DNA of 64,000 nt from Sphingomonas lenta (GTDB taxonomy: Bacteria > Pseudomonadota > Alphaproteobacteria > Sphingomonadales > Sphingomonadaceae). The DNA lies in NCBI RefSeq assembly GCF_002288825.1, contig NZ_NSLI01000004.1, positions 432,501-496,500 on the forward strand, given 5' to 3'. The position numbers and the translations under genes were made by a program. Below, piece after piece: positions 39,410 through 48,160 of the stretch. Numbering within the stretch: position 1 is the first letter of the stretch; every line of letters starts with the position of its first letter. The notes beneath the pieces were generated by a model. The model saw only the letters and a list, made by a program, of their open reading frames with translations, ran no database searches and was not told the origin of the DNA.

Positions 39410-40110
39410 GCCTCCCGCCGCGCTTCCGCGATGGCGCGCTGGAGGCGCTCGACGCTCTGGCCGCCGATCAGGACCTGGTCGCCCACGACCCAGCTCGGCA
39501 CGCCGGTGACGCCCAGCTCGCCCGCGATCTGGAGGTTGCGCGCGATCTCCGCGTCGGCCGACTTGTCCTGCGCGGGCACCGTGACGCCCGCGCTGCGCGC
39601 CGCCGCCGCGATCGACTCAGGGCTGACGCGCCCGCCTCCGAACAGCGCGTTGTGGAACGGCGCGAAGCGGTTCGCGCGGGCGGCCGCCAGGCTGGCGCGC
39701 GCGGCGTCGCGGCTCGACTCCGCCAGCACGGGCAGCTCTCGAAACACGACCTTGAGGTTCGGATCGCGGCGGATCAGCTCCTGCACGACGGGCAGGTTCG
39801 CGCGGCAGATACCGCAATTATAGTCGTAGAACTCGACCAGCGTGACGTCGCCGTTCGGGTTGCCCATGAACGCGCCCGCATAGGCCTTGGTGACGCCGTC
39901 GCCCGCGGTCGCGACCGCCTTGGCCTGCTCGCGCTGCTGGAGCCGTTCCATGGCTTGCGGAAGGATCTCGGGATTGGCGAGGAGGTACTCGCGCACCACG
40001 CCCTCGATGCGCGCGCGTTCGGCCGGCGCGGCGCCGCCCGCGGCCCACATCGCGCCCGCGCCGCCCAGCGCGCCGACAATGCCGACCAGAGCCAGCGTCA
40101 GCGCCTTCAC
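39406..40110 (-). CDS. DsbA-family thioredoxin-fold protein (Com1-like)
   Basis: A 234-residue exported thiol oxidoreductase. The N-terminal helix ([26 protein letters not shown]) anchors or exports it; after a helical stretch ending at KAVATAGDG the thioredoxin domain begins at [23 protein letters not shown] with the redox pair Cys99-Cys102 (CGIC). The cis-proline loop is [16 protein letters not shown]. It resembles Com1/DsbA-like proteins that form or proofread disulfides in the periplasm. GTG at 40110 overlaps the M48 gene stop as GTGA. An operon with an M48 protease suggests envelope protein folding and quality control. Confidence 0.9.
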   Translation of the reverse strand: MKALTLALVGIVGALGGAGAMWAAGGAAPAERARIEGVVREYLLANPEILPQAMERLQQREQAKAVATAGDGVTKAYAGAFMGNPNGDVTLVEFYDYNCGICRANLPVVQELIRRDPNLKVVFRELPVLAESSRDAARASLAAARANRFAPFHNALFGGGRVSPESIAAAARSAGVTVPAQDKSADAEIARNLQIAGELGVTGVPSWVVGDQVLIGGQSVERLQRAIAEARREA

Positions 40111-41450
40111 CGGCGCTTCCGCTCGTCGCTGATGGCGTTGCCCGCGGTCATGGCGATGTCCTGCGCGCGGATCCAGTCGCTGCTGTTCGCGGGGATGTTC
40201 GCCATGGCGAAGCGCGCGCGGGCGACGGCGGTGCGGCTGTCGCCCATCATGCTCGCGCGCTCGGCGGTGGCGAGCGCCGCGCGCGCGCTGTCGCCCGTCA
40301 GCTCGTACACGGTGCCGAGCTGGTACCAGGCGAACGGGTTCTGGTCGTCGCGCGCGACCGCGGTGCGCAGCACGCGCACGGCTTCCGGATAGTTGGCGCG
40401 GTTCTCCGTCGCGATCAGCGCGTGGCCGAAGGTCGTCGCGATGAGCGGGTTGTTGCGCGAGCCCTCCGTCGCGGCGCGCAACGGTGCCAGCGCCTCGGCG
40501 GGGCGGCCGGACTCGAGCAGGATCTGACCCTTCACCTCCAGGAAATAGGGGTCGTTCGGCTGCTTCGCCACCAGCGCGTCCGCTTCGGCGTTCGCTTTCG
40601 CGGGATGGCCCGCCTTGTGCCAGGCATAGGCGCGGGCGTAGCGGGCGTAGACCGAGTTGTCGCTCTCCGGATATTCGCGCAGCGTCCGCTCGGGCGTGTT
40701 GACGTAACCGGCGAGCTTCGCGCGGACGCGGCGGAAGCGCTCCTCTATCGCGGCGTCGGACGGCTTGTTCCACGCGGGCGAGGCCTGGAGCGTCTCGGTC
40801 AAGGTCGCGATGCGCTCGCCGGACGTCGGGTGGCTCAGCATGAAGCTGTCCTTGCGCGTGATGCCGTAGCGGTATTCCTGCTTCTGCAGCTTGCCGAAGA
40901 AGGTGAGGTAGCCCTTGCCGGTGATGCCGGCCGTCTGGAGGTAGCGCGCGCCCGCGGCGTCGGTGGACGCTTCCTGCTGGCGCGAAAAGGCGAGGAGGTT
41001 GCCCATCGCCGCCTGCTGGCCGGCCGCCAGGATGCCCGCGCCCGCCTCGCCGCCGCCCGCCGCGATCGCGGCCAAGCCCAGCACCATCGTCAGCAGCGAG
41101 ATGCCCGTCGCGCCGGAGAACATGCGGTCGGACAGGGGCACGTGCCCGCCGGTGATGTGGCCCAGCTCGTGGGCGATCACGCCCTGCACCTCGTTCGCGC
41201 TGTCGGCGGCCTGGATCGTGCCCGAGTTGACGTACACGATCTGACCGCCGGCGACGAAGGCGTTCACCGCCTCGTCGTTGATCAGCACGATCTTGACGTC
41301 GCGCGGGCTCAGGCCCGCGGCCGTGATCAGCGGGGCCGACATGTCGTGGAGGAGCGCTTCCGTCTCCGCGTCGCGTAGGATGGACTGCGCCCAGGCGGGC
41401 TGGGCCGAGAGGAGCACGGCGGCGGCGAACAGGCCAAGGAAACGCTTCAT
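40107..41450 (-). CDS. M48-family periplasmic metalloprotease, BepA-like
   Basis: A 447-residue exported protease: signal peptide MKRFLGLFAAAVLLSAQPAWA, a peptidase M48 domain with zinc site HELGH (residues 94-98) and the third ligand glutamate further on (ASTDAAGARYLQ), and a C-terminal TPR-like region (PNDPYFLEVKGQILLESGRPAEAL...). BepA-type proteases degrade misfolded outer-membrane proteins and help their assembly. It is the first gene of a leftward run of four (M48 protease, DsbA-like, ABC ATPase, ABC permease), each joined by four-base overlaps. Confidence 0.93.
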   Translation of the reverse strand: MKRFLGLFAAAVLLSAQPAWAQSILRDAETEALLHDMSAPLITAAGLSPRDVKIVLINDEAVNAFVAGGQIVYVNSGTIQAADSANEVQGVIAHELGHITGGHVPLSDRMFSGATGISLLTMVLGLAAIAAGGGEAGAGILAAGQQAAMGNLLAFSRQQEASTDAAGARYLQTAGITGKGYLTFFGKLQKQEYRYGITRKDSFMLSHPTSGERIATLTETLQASPAWNKPSDAAIEERFRRVRAKLAGYVNTPERTLREYPESDNSVYARYARAYAWHKAGHPAKANAEADALVAKQPNDPYFLEVKGQILLESGRPAEALAPLRAATEGSRNNPLIATTFGHALIATENRANYPEAVRVLRTAVARDDQNPFAWYQLGTVYELTGDSARAALATAERASMMGDSRTAVARARFAMANIPANSSDWIRAQDIAMTAGNAISDERKRR

Positions 41451-41584
41451 CGGGTCACCCGGTGATGGTGGCAGGCGGGGCGGAGGATGGCACAGCCGGG
41501 TTTACGAAATCTGCGCGCGTTGTGCGAGCCCCGAAGGCCGACGCTCTGGGTGGTCCACGGTGAACCGCGGGTGAAGCCCTTCTA

Positions 41585-41792
41585 TTCCTCCCCCGTAACG
41601 CAGTTGCGGGGGAGGGGGACCGCTCGCGTAGCGAGTGGTGGAGGGGGGCGTAGGCCGATCAGCGACAAGCCGGGGGCTTGTCGCCGGCCGGAGCCGGCCT
41701 GCGGGACGCAGGCCGTGGGCGATGCCGCATCCCGTAGCTTCCCCTCCACCAGCCTGCGGCTGGTCCCCCTCCCCCGCTGAAGCGAGGGAGGA
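41585..41792. repeat. Rpt2 copy 3 with internal insertion
   Basis: A 208-base Rpt2 element with the usual ends (TTCCTCCCCCGTAACGCAG ... CCCCCGCTGAAGCGAGGGAGGA). Where copies 1 and 2 have five to seven bases before GCGATGCCG, this copy has about 70 bases (41649-41720) containing two further palindromes: GACAAGCCGGGGGCTTGTC and GCCGGCC-GGA-GCCGGC, then CCTGC-GGGAC-GCAGG. It fills most of the 351-base gap between the M48 and RNase E genes. Confidence 0.8.
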
Positions 41793-41801
41793 TTTTAGGA
41801 G

Positions 41802-44624
41802 TTAAGCCCCGAACGTCCGCTGCCACCAGCCGCGACGCGGCGGGGGGGCTTCGGCCTGCGGCGTGTCGGGCGCGGTCTCCGGCTCGACCACGCCGTCTTG
41901 CGCGGCCTGGAGCGTCGCGGCTTCCGCCCCGTCATCGCCGCCGCCGTTGCGGTCGTTCGCCGCGTCGGGGGTCGGCGTCGGCTCGGGCGCGGCAGGAGCG
42001 GCTTCGGCGTCCGCATCGGCCTTCTTGCGGCGAGTGCGCTTGGGCTTGGCCGCTTCGGCCTCCGGCTCGGGCGTCGTTTCGGCCGGAGCTTCGACCTCGG
42101 CGTCCGCCTTCTTGCGGCGCGAGCGCTTCGGCTTGGCCGGCGCTTCCGCCTCCTCGGGCGCGGGCATCTCGACCGTCTCGGCCGGCGCGGCGGCTTCGGC
42201 GGCGACGGGCTCGACCTCCGTCGTCACGTCCACCGCGCGCTTGCGGGCGCGGGGGCGGCGCTTGGGCTTGTCCGCGCCGGTGTCGGCTTCCGCGTCGGCG
42301 AGGCGCAGCGGGTCGACGACGCGTCCCGCGTCCGCGGCCTCGACGGGCTCTGCGGCGGGACCCTCGGCGGCGACCGCCTCCAGCTCCGCATCCTCCGCGC
42401 CCGTGTCGGCGGGCGCGCCGGCCTCCGGCAGCTCGTCCGGCGTCTCGGCGTCGGCGGCGGCCGTCAGCTGATCGCCGCGACCTCCGCGCCGGCGGCGACC
42501 GCCGCGGCGACCGCGCCGGCGGCGGCCCTCGCCGTCGTCGGATTGCAGAACCTCGACCGCCTCGGGCCGGGCTTCCTCGTCGGCGGCTTCGTCGGACGGG
42601 ACGTCGGTCGCTTCCGCATCCGACCCGTCACCGGCGGGCGCTTCCTCCCGATCCCGGCCGCGCCGTCCGCGGCGACGGCGGCGACGCTTGCCGCGACCGC
42701 CTTCGTCCGCGCCCTCGGCGCGCTCCTCGCGCCGCTCGGGCCGGGCCGCCTGTTCGGCCTCCTCGACCTCCAGCTCGTCCTCGTCCTCCTCGATCTCCTC
42801 GGGGATGTCGTCGAAATCGTCCTGGATCGGCGCCTCGAACTTGGGCGCGTGCGCGGGCGGCGGGCCGGACGCCTCGACCGACATGCGCGCGCCCTCCTGC
42901 TCGCCGTCGGAGAAGATCTCGACGGACACGCCGTAGCGGTCCTCGATCTCCGCGATGTCGCCGCGCTTCTTGTTGAGGACGTAGAACGCCGCCTCCTGGC
43001 TCGCGCGCAGCGTCAGGCACGAGCCGCGACCGCGCGCGGCCTCGTCCTCGAGCAGCCTGAGCGCCGACAGGCCGGCGGACGAGGCGGTGCGCACCAGCCC
43101 CGTGCCCTCGCAATGCGGGCACTGGCGCGTGGACGCCTCCAGCACGCCCGTGCGCAGGCGCTGGCGGCTCATCTCCATGAGGCCGAACGAGCTGATGCGG
43201 CCGACCTGGATGCGGGCGCGGTCGTTCTTCAGCGCCTCCTTCATCGCCTTTTCGACCTTTCGGACGTTGGATCCGTTGTCCATGTCGATGAAGTCGATGA
43301 CGACGAGGCCCGCCATGTCGCGCAGGCGCAGCTGCCGCGCGATCTCCTGTGCGGCCTCCAGGTTCGTCGCGGTCGCCGTCTGCTCGATATTGTGCTCGCG
43401 CGTCGAGCGGCCGGAGTTGATGTCGATCGAGACCAGGGCCTCGGTCGGGTTGATGACGAGGTAGCCGCCCGACTTCAGCTGCACCACCGGGTGGTACATG
43501 GCCGCCAACTGGTCCTCGACATGCGCCCGCTGATAGAGCGGGATCGGGTCCGAGTAGTGCTTGATGCGGCGCACATGGCTCGGCATCAGCATCTTCATGA
43601 ACTCGCGGGCCTGGCGGTAGCCGTCCTCGCCCTCGACGATGATCTCGTCGATGTCGCGGTTGTAGATGTCGCGGATCGCGCGCTTGATGAGGTCGCTGTC
43701 GCCGTAGATCAGCGCGGGCGCCGCGGACTGGAGCGTCTTCTCGCGGATGCCGTCCCACAGGCGCGCCAGATAGTCGAAGTCGCGCTTGATCTCGGTCTTG
43801 GTGCGCTGGAGCCCCGCGGTGCGCACGATGCAGCCCATGCTCGGCGGCAGCTGCAGATCGGCCATGATCGCCTTCAGGCGCTTGCGGTCGGCGGCGTTGG
43901 AGATCTTGCGGCTGATGCCCCCGCCATGGCTGGTGTTGGGCATGAGCACGCAGTAGCGCCCCGCCAGCGACAGGTAGGTCGTCAGCGCTGCGCCCTTGTT
44001 GCCGCGCTCCTCCTTCACGACCTGGACGAGCAGCACCTGGCGGCGGCGGATCACGTCCTGGATCTTGTAACGGCGGCGCAGATTCATGCGACGCTGGCGC
44101 AGCGCCTCCACCTGGTCGTCGCCGTTCGAGCGGCGCTTGGGACGGGCGTCACCCTCGGCGGCCTCCTCGTCGCGCCCGTCTTCCGGCTCGTCGTCGTGAT
44201 CGTCGCCCGAGGTGCCCCCCTCGTCACCGTCGGCGTCCTCGTCGCGCTCGACTTCCTCGACCTCGCCCCCATGCTCGTCGGCGTCCGCGTCGTCTTCCGC
44301 GTCGAGGTCGGCGCGGAGGGCGGCCTCCTCGGCGGCGTGCTCGGCCTCCTCGCGGAGCAGCGCCTCGCGATCCTCCTTGGGGATCTGGTAATAGTCGGGG
44401 TGGATCTCGGAGAAGGCCAGGAAGCCGTGGCGGTTGCCGCCGTAGTCGACGAACGCCGCCTGCAGCGACGGTTCGACCCGCGTGACCTTGGCTAGGTAGA
44501 TGTTCCCCTTGAGCTGCTTGCGCTCGGCGCTCTCGAAATCGAACTCTTCGATCCGGTTACCCTTGACGACCGCGACCCGGGTCTCTTCCCGGTGGCGCGC
44601 GTCGATCAGCATGCGTGTCGTCAT
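41802..44624 (-). CDS. rne: Ribonuclease E
   Basis: A 940-residue Rne/Rng-family endonuclease, the core of the RNA degradosome. N-terminal S1 domain is interrupted by an acidic insertion of about 90 residues (roughly residues 95-185), then the 5'-sensor and DNase I-like catalytic domain follow with metal-binding aspartates in LVVIDFIDMDN, and the Zn-link CPHCEGTG. The C-terminal ~350 residues are disordered, alternating acidic stretches with basic repeats of the form KPKR-x-RRKK, as expected for a degradosome scaffold. The ATG at 44624 (TTRMLIDARHREETRVAV) is the family start, with GGAG eight bases upstream. It is divergent from the amidase gene. Confidence 0.96.
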   Translation of the reverse strand: MTTRMLIDARHREETRVAVVKGNRIEEFDFESAERKQLKGNIYLAKVTRVEPSLQAAFVDYGGNRHGFLAFSEIHPDYYQIPKEDREALLREEAEHAAEEAALRADLDAEDDADADEHGGEVEEVERDEDADGDEGGTSGDDHDDEPEDGRDEEAAEGDARPKRRSNGDDQVEALRQRRMNLRRRYKIQDVIRRRQVLLVQVVKEERGNKGAALTTYLSLAGRYCVLMPNTSHGGGISRKISNAADRKRLKAIMADLQLPPSMGCIVRTAGLQRTKTEIKRDFDYLARLWDGIREKTLQSAAPALIYGDSDLIKRAIRDIYNRDIDEIIVEGEDGYRQAREFMKMLMPSHVRRIKHYSDPIPLYQRAHVEDQLAAMYHPVVQLKSGGYLVINPTEALVSIDINSGRSTREHNIEQTATATNLEAAQEIARQLRLRDMAGLVVIDFIDMDNGSNVRKVEKAMKEALKNDRARIQVGRISSFGLMEMSRQRLRTGVLEASTRQCPHCEGTGLVRTASSAGLSALRLLEDEAARGRGSCLTLRASQEAAFYVLNKKRGDIAEIEDRYGVSVEIFSDGEQEGARMSVEASGPPPAHAPKFEAPIQDDFDDIPEEIEEDEDELEVEEAEQAARPERREERAEGADEGGRGKRRRRRRGRRGRDREEAPAGDGSDAEATDVPSDEAADEEARPEAVEVLQSDDGEGRRRRGRRGGRRRRGGRGDQLTAAADAETPDELPEAGAPADTGAEDAELEAVAAEGPAAEPVEAADAGRVVDPLRLADAEADTGADKPKRRPRARKRAVDVTTEVEPVAAEAAAPAETVEMPAPEEAEAPAKPKRSRRKKADAEVEAPAETTPEPEAEAAKPKRTRRKKADADAEAAPAAPEPTPTPDAANDRNGGGDDGAEAATLQAAQDGVVEPETAPDTPQAEAPPPRRGWWQRTFGA

Positions 44625-45066
44625 GAATGGAACTCCACGCGCGCAGCCGCTCGGAGGGGGGCCGCGCGCGACGTGGGGCGGCGGGCGGAAGCCCGGCCGC
44701 GGAAGTGGAAGGAAACGCCTCTGCCCGCGACGCACGGCGGGGCGTCCGGCCCCGCTGCTCCCCGCCCACGCTCCCGCCGGCGGGAGCCGGACTGGCAAGC
44801 GGAAGGGGATAATGCGTCATGCGAGCGTCAACCTGTCTGGCCGGGACTTGCAAGGTCCGGGCCGATTGGGCCCAGCGGGTCGCGGCACGAGGACCGCGCG
44901 CGACACATTGGTGCACGTGGCGACGTAGCATCGCGGCGGCGTCATCGCAACCGGCAGGACCTTGCCGCGTCGTCGGCGAGAACTTGCCTAAGCCCGCGTT
45001 AACCTTGCCCCGAAACCCTGTTTTGGCCCTCCGGACCTAGGGTGATCCCGGCGATCACCTTGATCG
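44625..45066 (-). other. Long GC-rich leader region upstream of rne
   Basis: These 442 bases between the divergent rne and amidase genes hold no supported gene. They contain several hairpins, for example CGGGGC-GTCC-GGCCCCG and GCTCCCGC-CG-GCGGGAGC (44770-44787). RNase E genes are known to autoregulate through long 5' leaders, so a structured leader is plausible; promoters of neither gene were fixed. Confidence 0.4.
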
Positions 45067-46302
45067 ATGGGGGTTTTCTTGAGGGCTTTTCGCTGGACCG
45101 GCGCGTATCCGTCGCGGCATGGTGCGCGCATGTTTCCGCTCGGTCTCCTCGCGGTGATCACGCCCGCGCCCGCGCTCGCGTCGACCGTGGAGCGCGTGGT
45201 GGTCGAGAAGGGGCGGATCGTGCTGCGCTTCGACGAGGCGGTGGAACGCGCGGCGGCGTTCGTGCTCGACGGCCCGCGCCGGATCGCGGTGGACGTGGCG
45301 GGCGTCGAGCCGGGCCGCGTGGCGGAGGCGGGCGGGCCGGTGTCGGCGATCCGCCAGGGGCTGCGGGCGAAAGGCACGCGCGTCGTGTTCGACCTCGCCG
45401 CGCCGGCCACCGTCACCGCCGGCTCGTTCGGGGAGAACGGCCGCGAGCTGACGCTGACGCTCAAGGAGGTCGACGCCAAGCGCTTCGCCCGCGCCAGCGC
45501 GCAGGGGCCGCTCAGCTTCCTCGGCCTCGGCGCATCCAAGCCCAAATACAAGGTCACCCAACCCGTCCCGAAGCCCAAGCGCCTGAAGCTGCCGGAGGTG
45601 AAGGGCGACGAGAGCCGCCCGCTCGTGGTGATCGACGCAGGCCACGGCGGCGTCGACCCGGGCGCGCTCGGGCCCGACGGCGCCCGCGAGAAGGACGTGA
45701 CGCTGCGCATCGCCAAGGCGATCCGCGACGAGCTGCTCCAGAGCGGGCGGGTGCGCGTGGCGCTGACGCGGAGCGACGACCGCTTCCTGGTCCTGCGCGA
45801 ACGCTACGGTATCGCGCGGCGGCTCAAGGCCGACCTGTTCATCTCCGTGCACTGCGACGCCGCCGGCCACCCGGACGCGACGGGGGCGAGCGCTTATACT
45901 TTGTCCGAGGTGGCGTCCGACAAGGAGGCCGCCCGCCTCGCCGCGCGTGAGAACAAGGCGGACGTGATCGCGGGCGTGAACTTGGGCGAGGCGCCGCGCG
46001 AGGTGCACGATATCCTGATTGACCTGGCGCAGCGCGAGACGATGAACATCTCCGCCGGCTTCGCCCGCCTGCTGGGACGCGAGGCCAAGCCGCTGATCCC
46101 GACCAAGGACGTGTTCCACCGCATGGCGTCCCTAATGGTGCTGAAAGCCCCCGACATGCCCAGCGTGTTGTTCGAGACGGGGTACATCTCGAACCCCAAG
46201 GACGCCGAGTTCCTCGGCAGCGAAGAGGGCCGCGAGAAGGTCGCGGAGAGCGTGCGGCGCGCGGTGGAGGTCCACTTCGCCCGCCGATTGGCGGCGCGCT
46301 AA
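45067..46302 (+). CDS. N-acetylmuramoyl-L-alanine amidase, AmiC type
   Basis: A 411-residue cell-wall amidase that cuts the bond between MurNAc and the stem peptide, used to split daughter cells. After an N-terminal export region ([18 protein letters not shown]) comes an AMIN domain (about residues 40-145) and then the amidase_3 catalytic domain with zinc ligands in [34 protein letters not shown] and [13 protein letters not shown]. The start at 45067 is uncertain; the ATG at 45130 would begin right at the signal peptide. It is divergent from rne, and convergent with argB with a four-base overlap. Confidence 0.94.
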   Translation: MGVFLRAFRWTGAYPSRHGARMFPLGLLAVITPAPALASTVERVVVEKGRIVLRFDEAVERAAAFVLDGPRRIAVDVAGVEPGRVAEAGGPVSAIRQGLRAKGTRVVFDLAAPATVTAGSFGENGRELTLTLKEVDAKRFARASAQGPLSFLGLGASKPKYKVTQPVPKPKRLKLPEVKGDESRPLVVIDAGHGGVDPGALGPDGAREKDVTLRIAKAIRDELLQSGRVRVALTRSDDRFLVLRERYGIARRLKADLFISVHCDAAGHPDATGASAYTLSEVASDKEAARLAARENKADVIAGVNLGEAPREVHDILIDLAQRETMNISAGFARLLGREAKPLIPTKDVFHRMASLMVLKAPDMPSVLFETGYISNPKDAEFLGSEEGREKVAESVRRAVEVHFARRLAAR

Positions 46303-47213
46303 GCCTTCGGCGAGCTCCTGCGCACCAGCGTGCCCGCGCCGCGGCGGGTGAAGATCTCGAGCAGCATGGCGTGCGGCACGCGGCCGTCGAGGATGACGGC
46401 GGCGTCCACCCCCGCCTCGACTGCGGCGACGCAGGTCTCGAGCTTGGGGATCATGCCGCCGGAGATGGTGCCATCCTCGCGCAATCGCCCGATGTCGGCG
46501 GGGGTGAGGTCGGTCATGAGCTCTCCCGCCTTGTCGAGCACGCCCGCCACGTCCGTCAGCAGGAAGAAGCGCGCCGCACCGAGCGCGCCGGCGATCGCGC
46601 CCGCCATGGTGTCGGCGTTGATGTTGTAGGTGTGGCCGTCCCGGCCGAGGCCGATCGGCGCGATTACGGGGATGATGCCGTCGCCGATCAGCGAGTCGAC
46701 GATGCGGCGGTCGACCGCCACCGGCTCGCCGACGAAGCCCAGGTCCACGCGGCGCTCGATGCCGCGGTTCGGGTCGGCGTCGCGGCCGCCGACCTTCTCG
46801 GCGGTGACCAGCCCTGCGTCCTTGCCCGATATGCCCACCGCGCGCCCGCCCGCCTGGCCGATCCAGCCGACGATCTCCTTATTGATCGAGCCCGCCAGCA
46901 CCATCTCGGCGATCTGCGCCGTCTCCGCGTCCGTCACGCGCAGGCCGTCGACGAAGCGGCTCTCGACGCCGAGGCGCTTCAGCATCGAGCCGATCTGCGG
47001 CCCGCCGCCGTGCACCACCACCGGGTTGATGCCGACCGCCTTCAGGAGGACCATATCCTCCGCGAAGTCGCGCTGGCGCTCCGGGTCGCCCATCGCGTGG
47101 CCGCCATACTTCACGACGAAAGTCTCACCCGCATAGCGCTGCAAATACGGCAGCGCCTCGGTCAGCGTCTCCGCCTTGGCGAGCAGGTGGGGATCGGGGC
47201 TGTGGTCGGTCAT
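46299..47213 (-). CDS. argB: N-acetylglutamate kinase
   Basis: A 304-residue enzyme of arginine synthesis that phosphorylates N-acetylglutamate. Amino-acid-kinase-family segments include [44 protein letters not shown] and [16 protein letters not shown], with the C-terminal [17 protein letters not shown]. The length is that of arginine-sensitive hexameric enzymes. It lies 64 bases after the methyltransferase gene on the same strand. Confidence 0.97.
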   Translation of the reverse strand: MTDHSPDPHLLAKAETLTEALPYLQRYAGETFVVKYGGHAMGDPERQRDFAEDMVLLKAVGINPVVVHGGGPQIGSMLKRLGVESRFVDGLRVTDAETAQIAEMVLAGSINKEIVGWIGQAGGRAVGISGKDAGLVTAEKVGGRDADPNRGIERRVDLGFVGEPVAVDRRIVDSLIGDGIIPVIAPIGLGRDGHTYNINADTMAGAIAGALGAARFFLLTDVAGVLDKAGELMTDLTPADIGRLREDGTISGGMIPKLETCVAAVEAGVDAAVILDGRVPHAMLLEIFTRRGAGTLVRRSSPKA

Positions 47214-47277
47214 GCCGGCCCGTTAGCCGTCCGTCCCCCGTCCGTCACCCTTCACTCTCGCCTTCCTAGAAAGGAGG

Positions 47278-48012
47278 CTAGATGCGGCACGCCTTGATCG
47301 CGCCGGGCTCCGGCCGCTCGCCGGACGGCTGGAACATCGCCAGGTAACCGCCCGCATTGGGCGTCTCGATGAACGCGGTCTGGCGGTAGCCGACCGCCGC
47401 GAACTCGCACCGCAGCAGCGCCGGCGGCGTGCCGTGGTTCTGCGTGGGGCGGTTCGCGTCGACGACGACCACCTGGCCGTCGGCCTTCAGCGAGGGACGC
47501 AAGCGCCACAGGAACTCGTAAGGAGCTCCGATCTCGTGGTACATGTGCACCATCATCACGCGGTCGAAGCTGTTGGCGGGCAGCTTGGGATCGGCGGGCT
47601 CGCCCAAGCGCACCGACACGTTGTTCAGCCGCTCGCGGATCACGCGCTGGGCTAGCTGGTCGCGGACCTCCGGCATGATGTCCTGCGCCACCACGCGCCC
47701 GTTCGCGCCTACCGCGCGCGCGAGGCGGATGGTGTAGTAGCCTTCGCCCGCGCCGATATCGGCGACCGTCATGCCGGGGCGGATCTCGGCGAGCTGCATG
47801 ACGCGCTCCGACTCGTTCACCCGGTCGCGCGCCTCCTCGGTCGACCAGCGCGACGAGACGATGGTGGCGACCGGCCGGTCGGCGGCGGGGAACGGGCCGG
47901 TGTCGACCTTGCGCGTCTCGCGCGCGATCAGCGGCTCCGAGCCGTCGCAGCCGGCGAGGGAGAGGAGGAGGGCGCTTAAGAGCCCGATCTCTTTCTTCGT
48001 CACCCCGGACAT
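47278..48012 (-). CDS. Lipoprotein-type class I methyltransferase
   Basis: A 244-residue protein combining a lipoprotein export signal (KKEIGLLSALLLSLAGC, lipobox SLAGC) with a SAM-dependent methyltransferase fold: motif I VADIGAGEGYYTIRLA, post-I VVAQDIMPEV, and VDANRPTQNHGTP later on. A periplasmic location for a methyltransferase would be odd because SAM is cytoplasmic; this family of small exported methyltransferase-like proteins is known from Alphaproteobacteria but its role is unclear. The start ATG at 48012 lies inside the Rpt5 element, and a GTG at 48003 is an alternative. It sits between prfB and argB. Confidence 0.82.
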   Translation of the reverse strand: MSGVTKKEIGLLSALLLSLAGCDGSEPLIARETRKVDTGPFPAADRPVATIVSSRWSTEEARDRVNESERVMQLAEIRPGMTVADIGAGEGYYTIRLARAVGANGRVVAQDIMPEVRDQLAQRVIRERLNNVSVRLGEPADPKLPANSFDRVMMVHMYHEIGAPYEFLWRLRPSLKADGQVVVVDANRPTQNHGTPPALLRCEFAAVGYRQTAFIETPNAGGYLAMFQPSGERPEPGAIKACRI

Positions 48013-48129
48013 GGGACCCCAGCGAAGTGATACTTCGCTGGGAGCCCCGTTCCGGGGTCCATCGTGGTGCGAACGATCCCGCCGGAGTGCGCGTCGAACC
48101 ATGGACCCCGGAACAAGTCCGGGGTGACG
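47998..48129. repeat. Rpt5 copy 2, overlapping start of methyltransferase gene
   Basis: A 132-base element beginning CGTCACCCCGG and ending CCGGGGTGACGG, complementary ends, with an internal hairpin CCCAGCGAAG-TGATA-CTTCGCTGGG and a second inner pair. It overlaps the predicted start codon of the methyltransferase gene. Confidence 0.85.
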
Positions 48130-48160
48130 GGTGGGGGTAAGGCGCGCGACCCGTACCACT

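Noticed and set aside
41898..44495. 865-residue open frame antisense to rne
   Set aside because: Low-complexity Arg/Leu/Gly translation produced by the GC-rich third positions of rne; no start signal or motifs.
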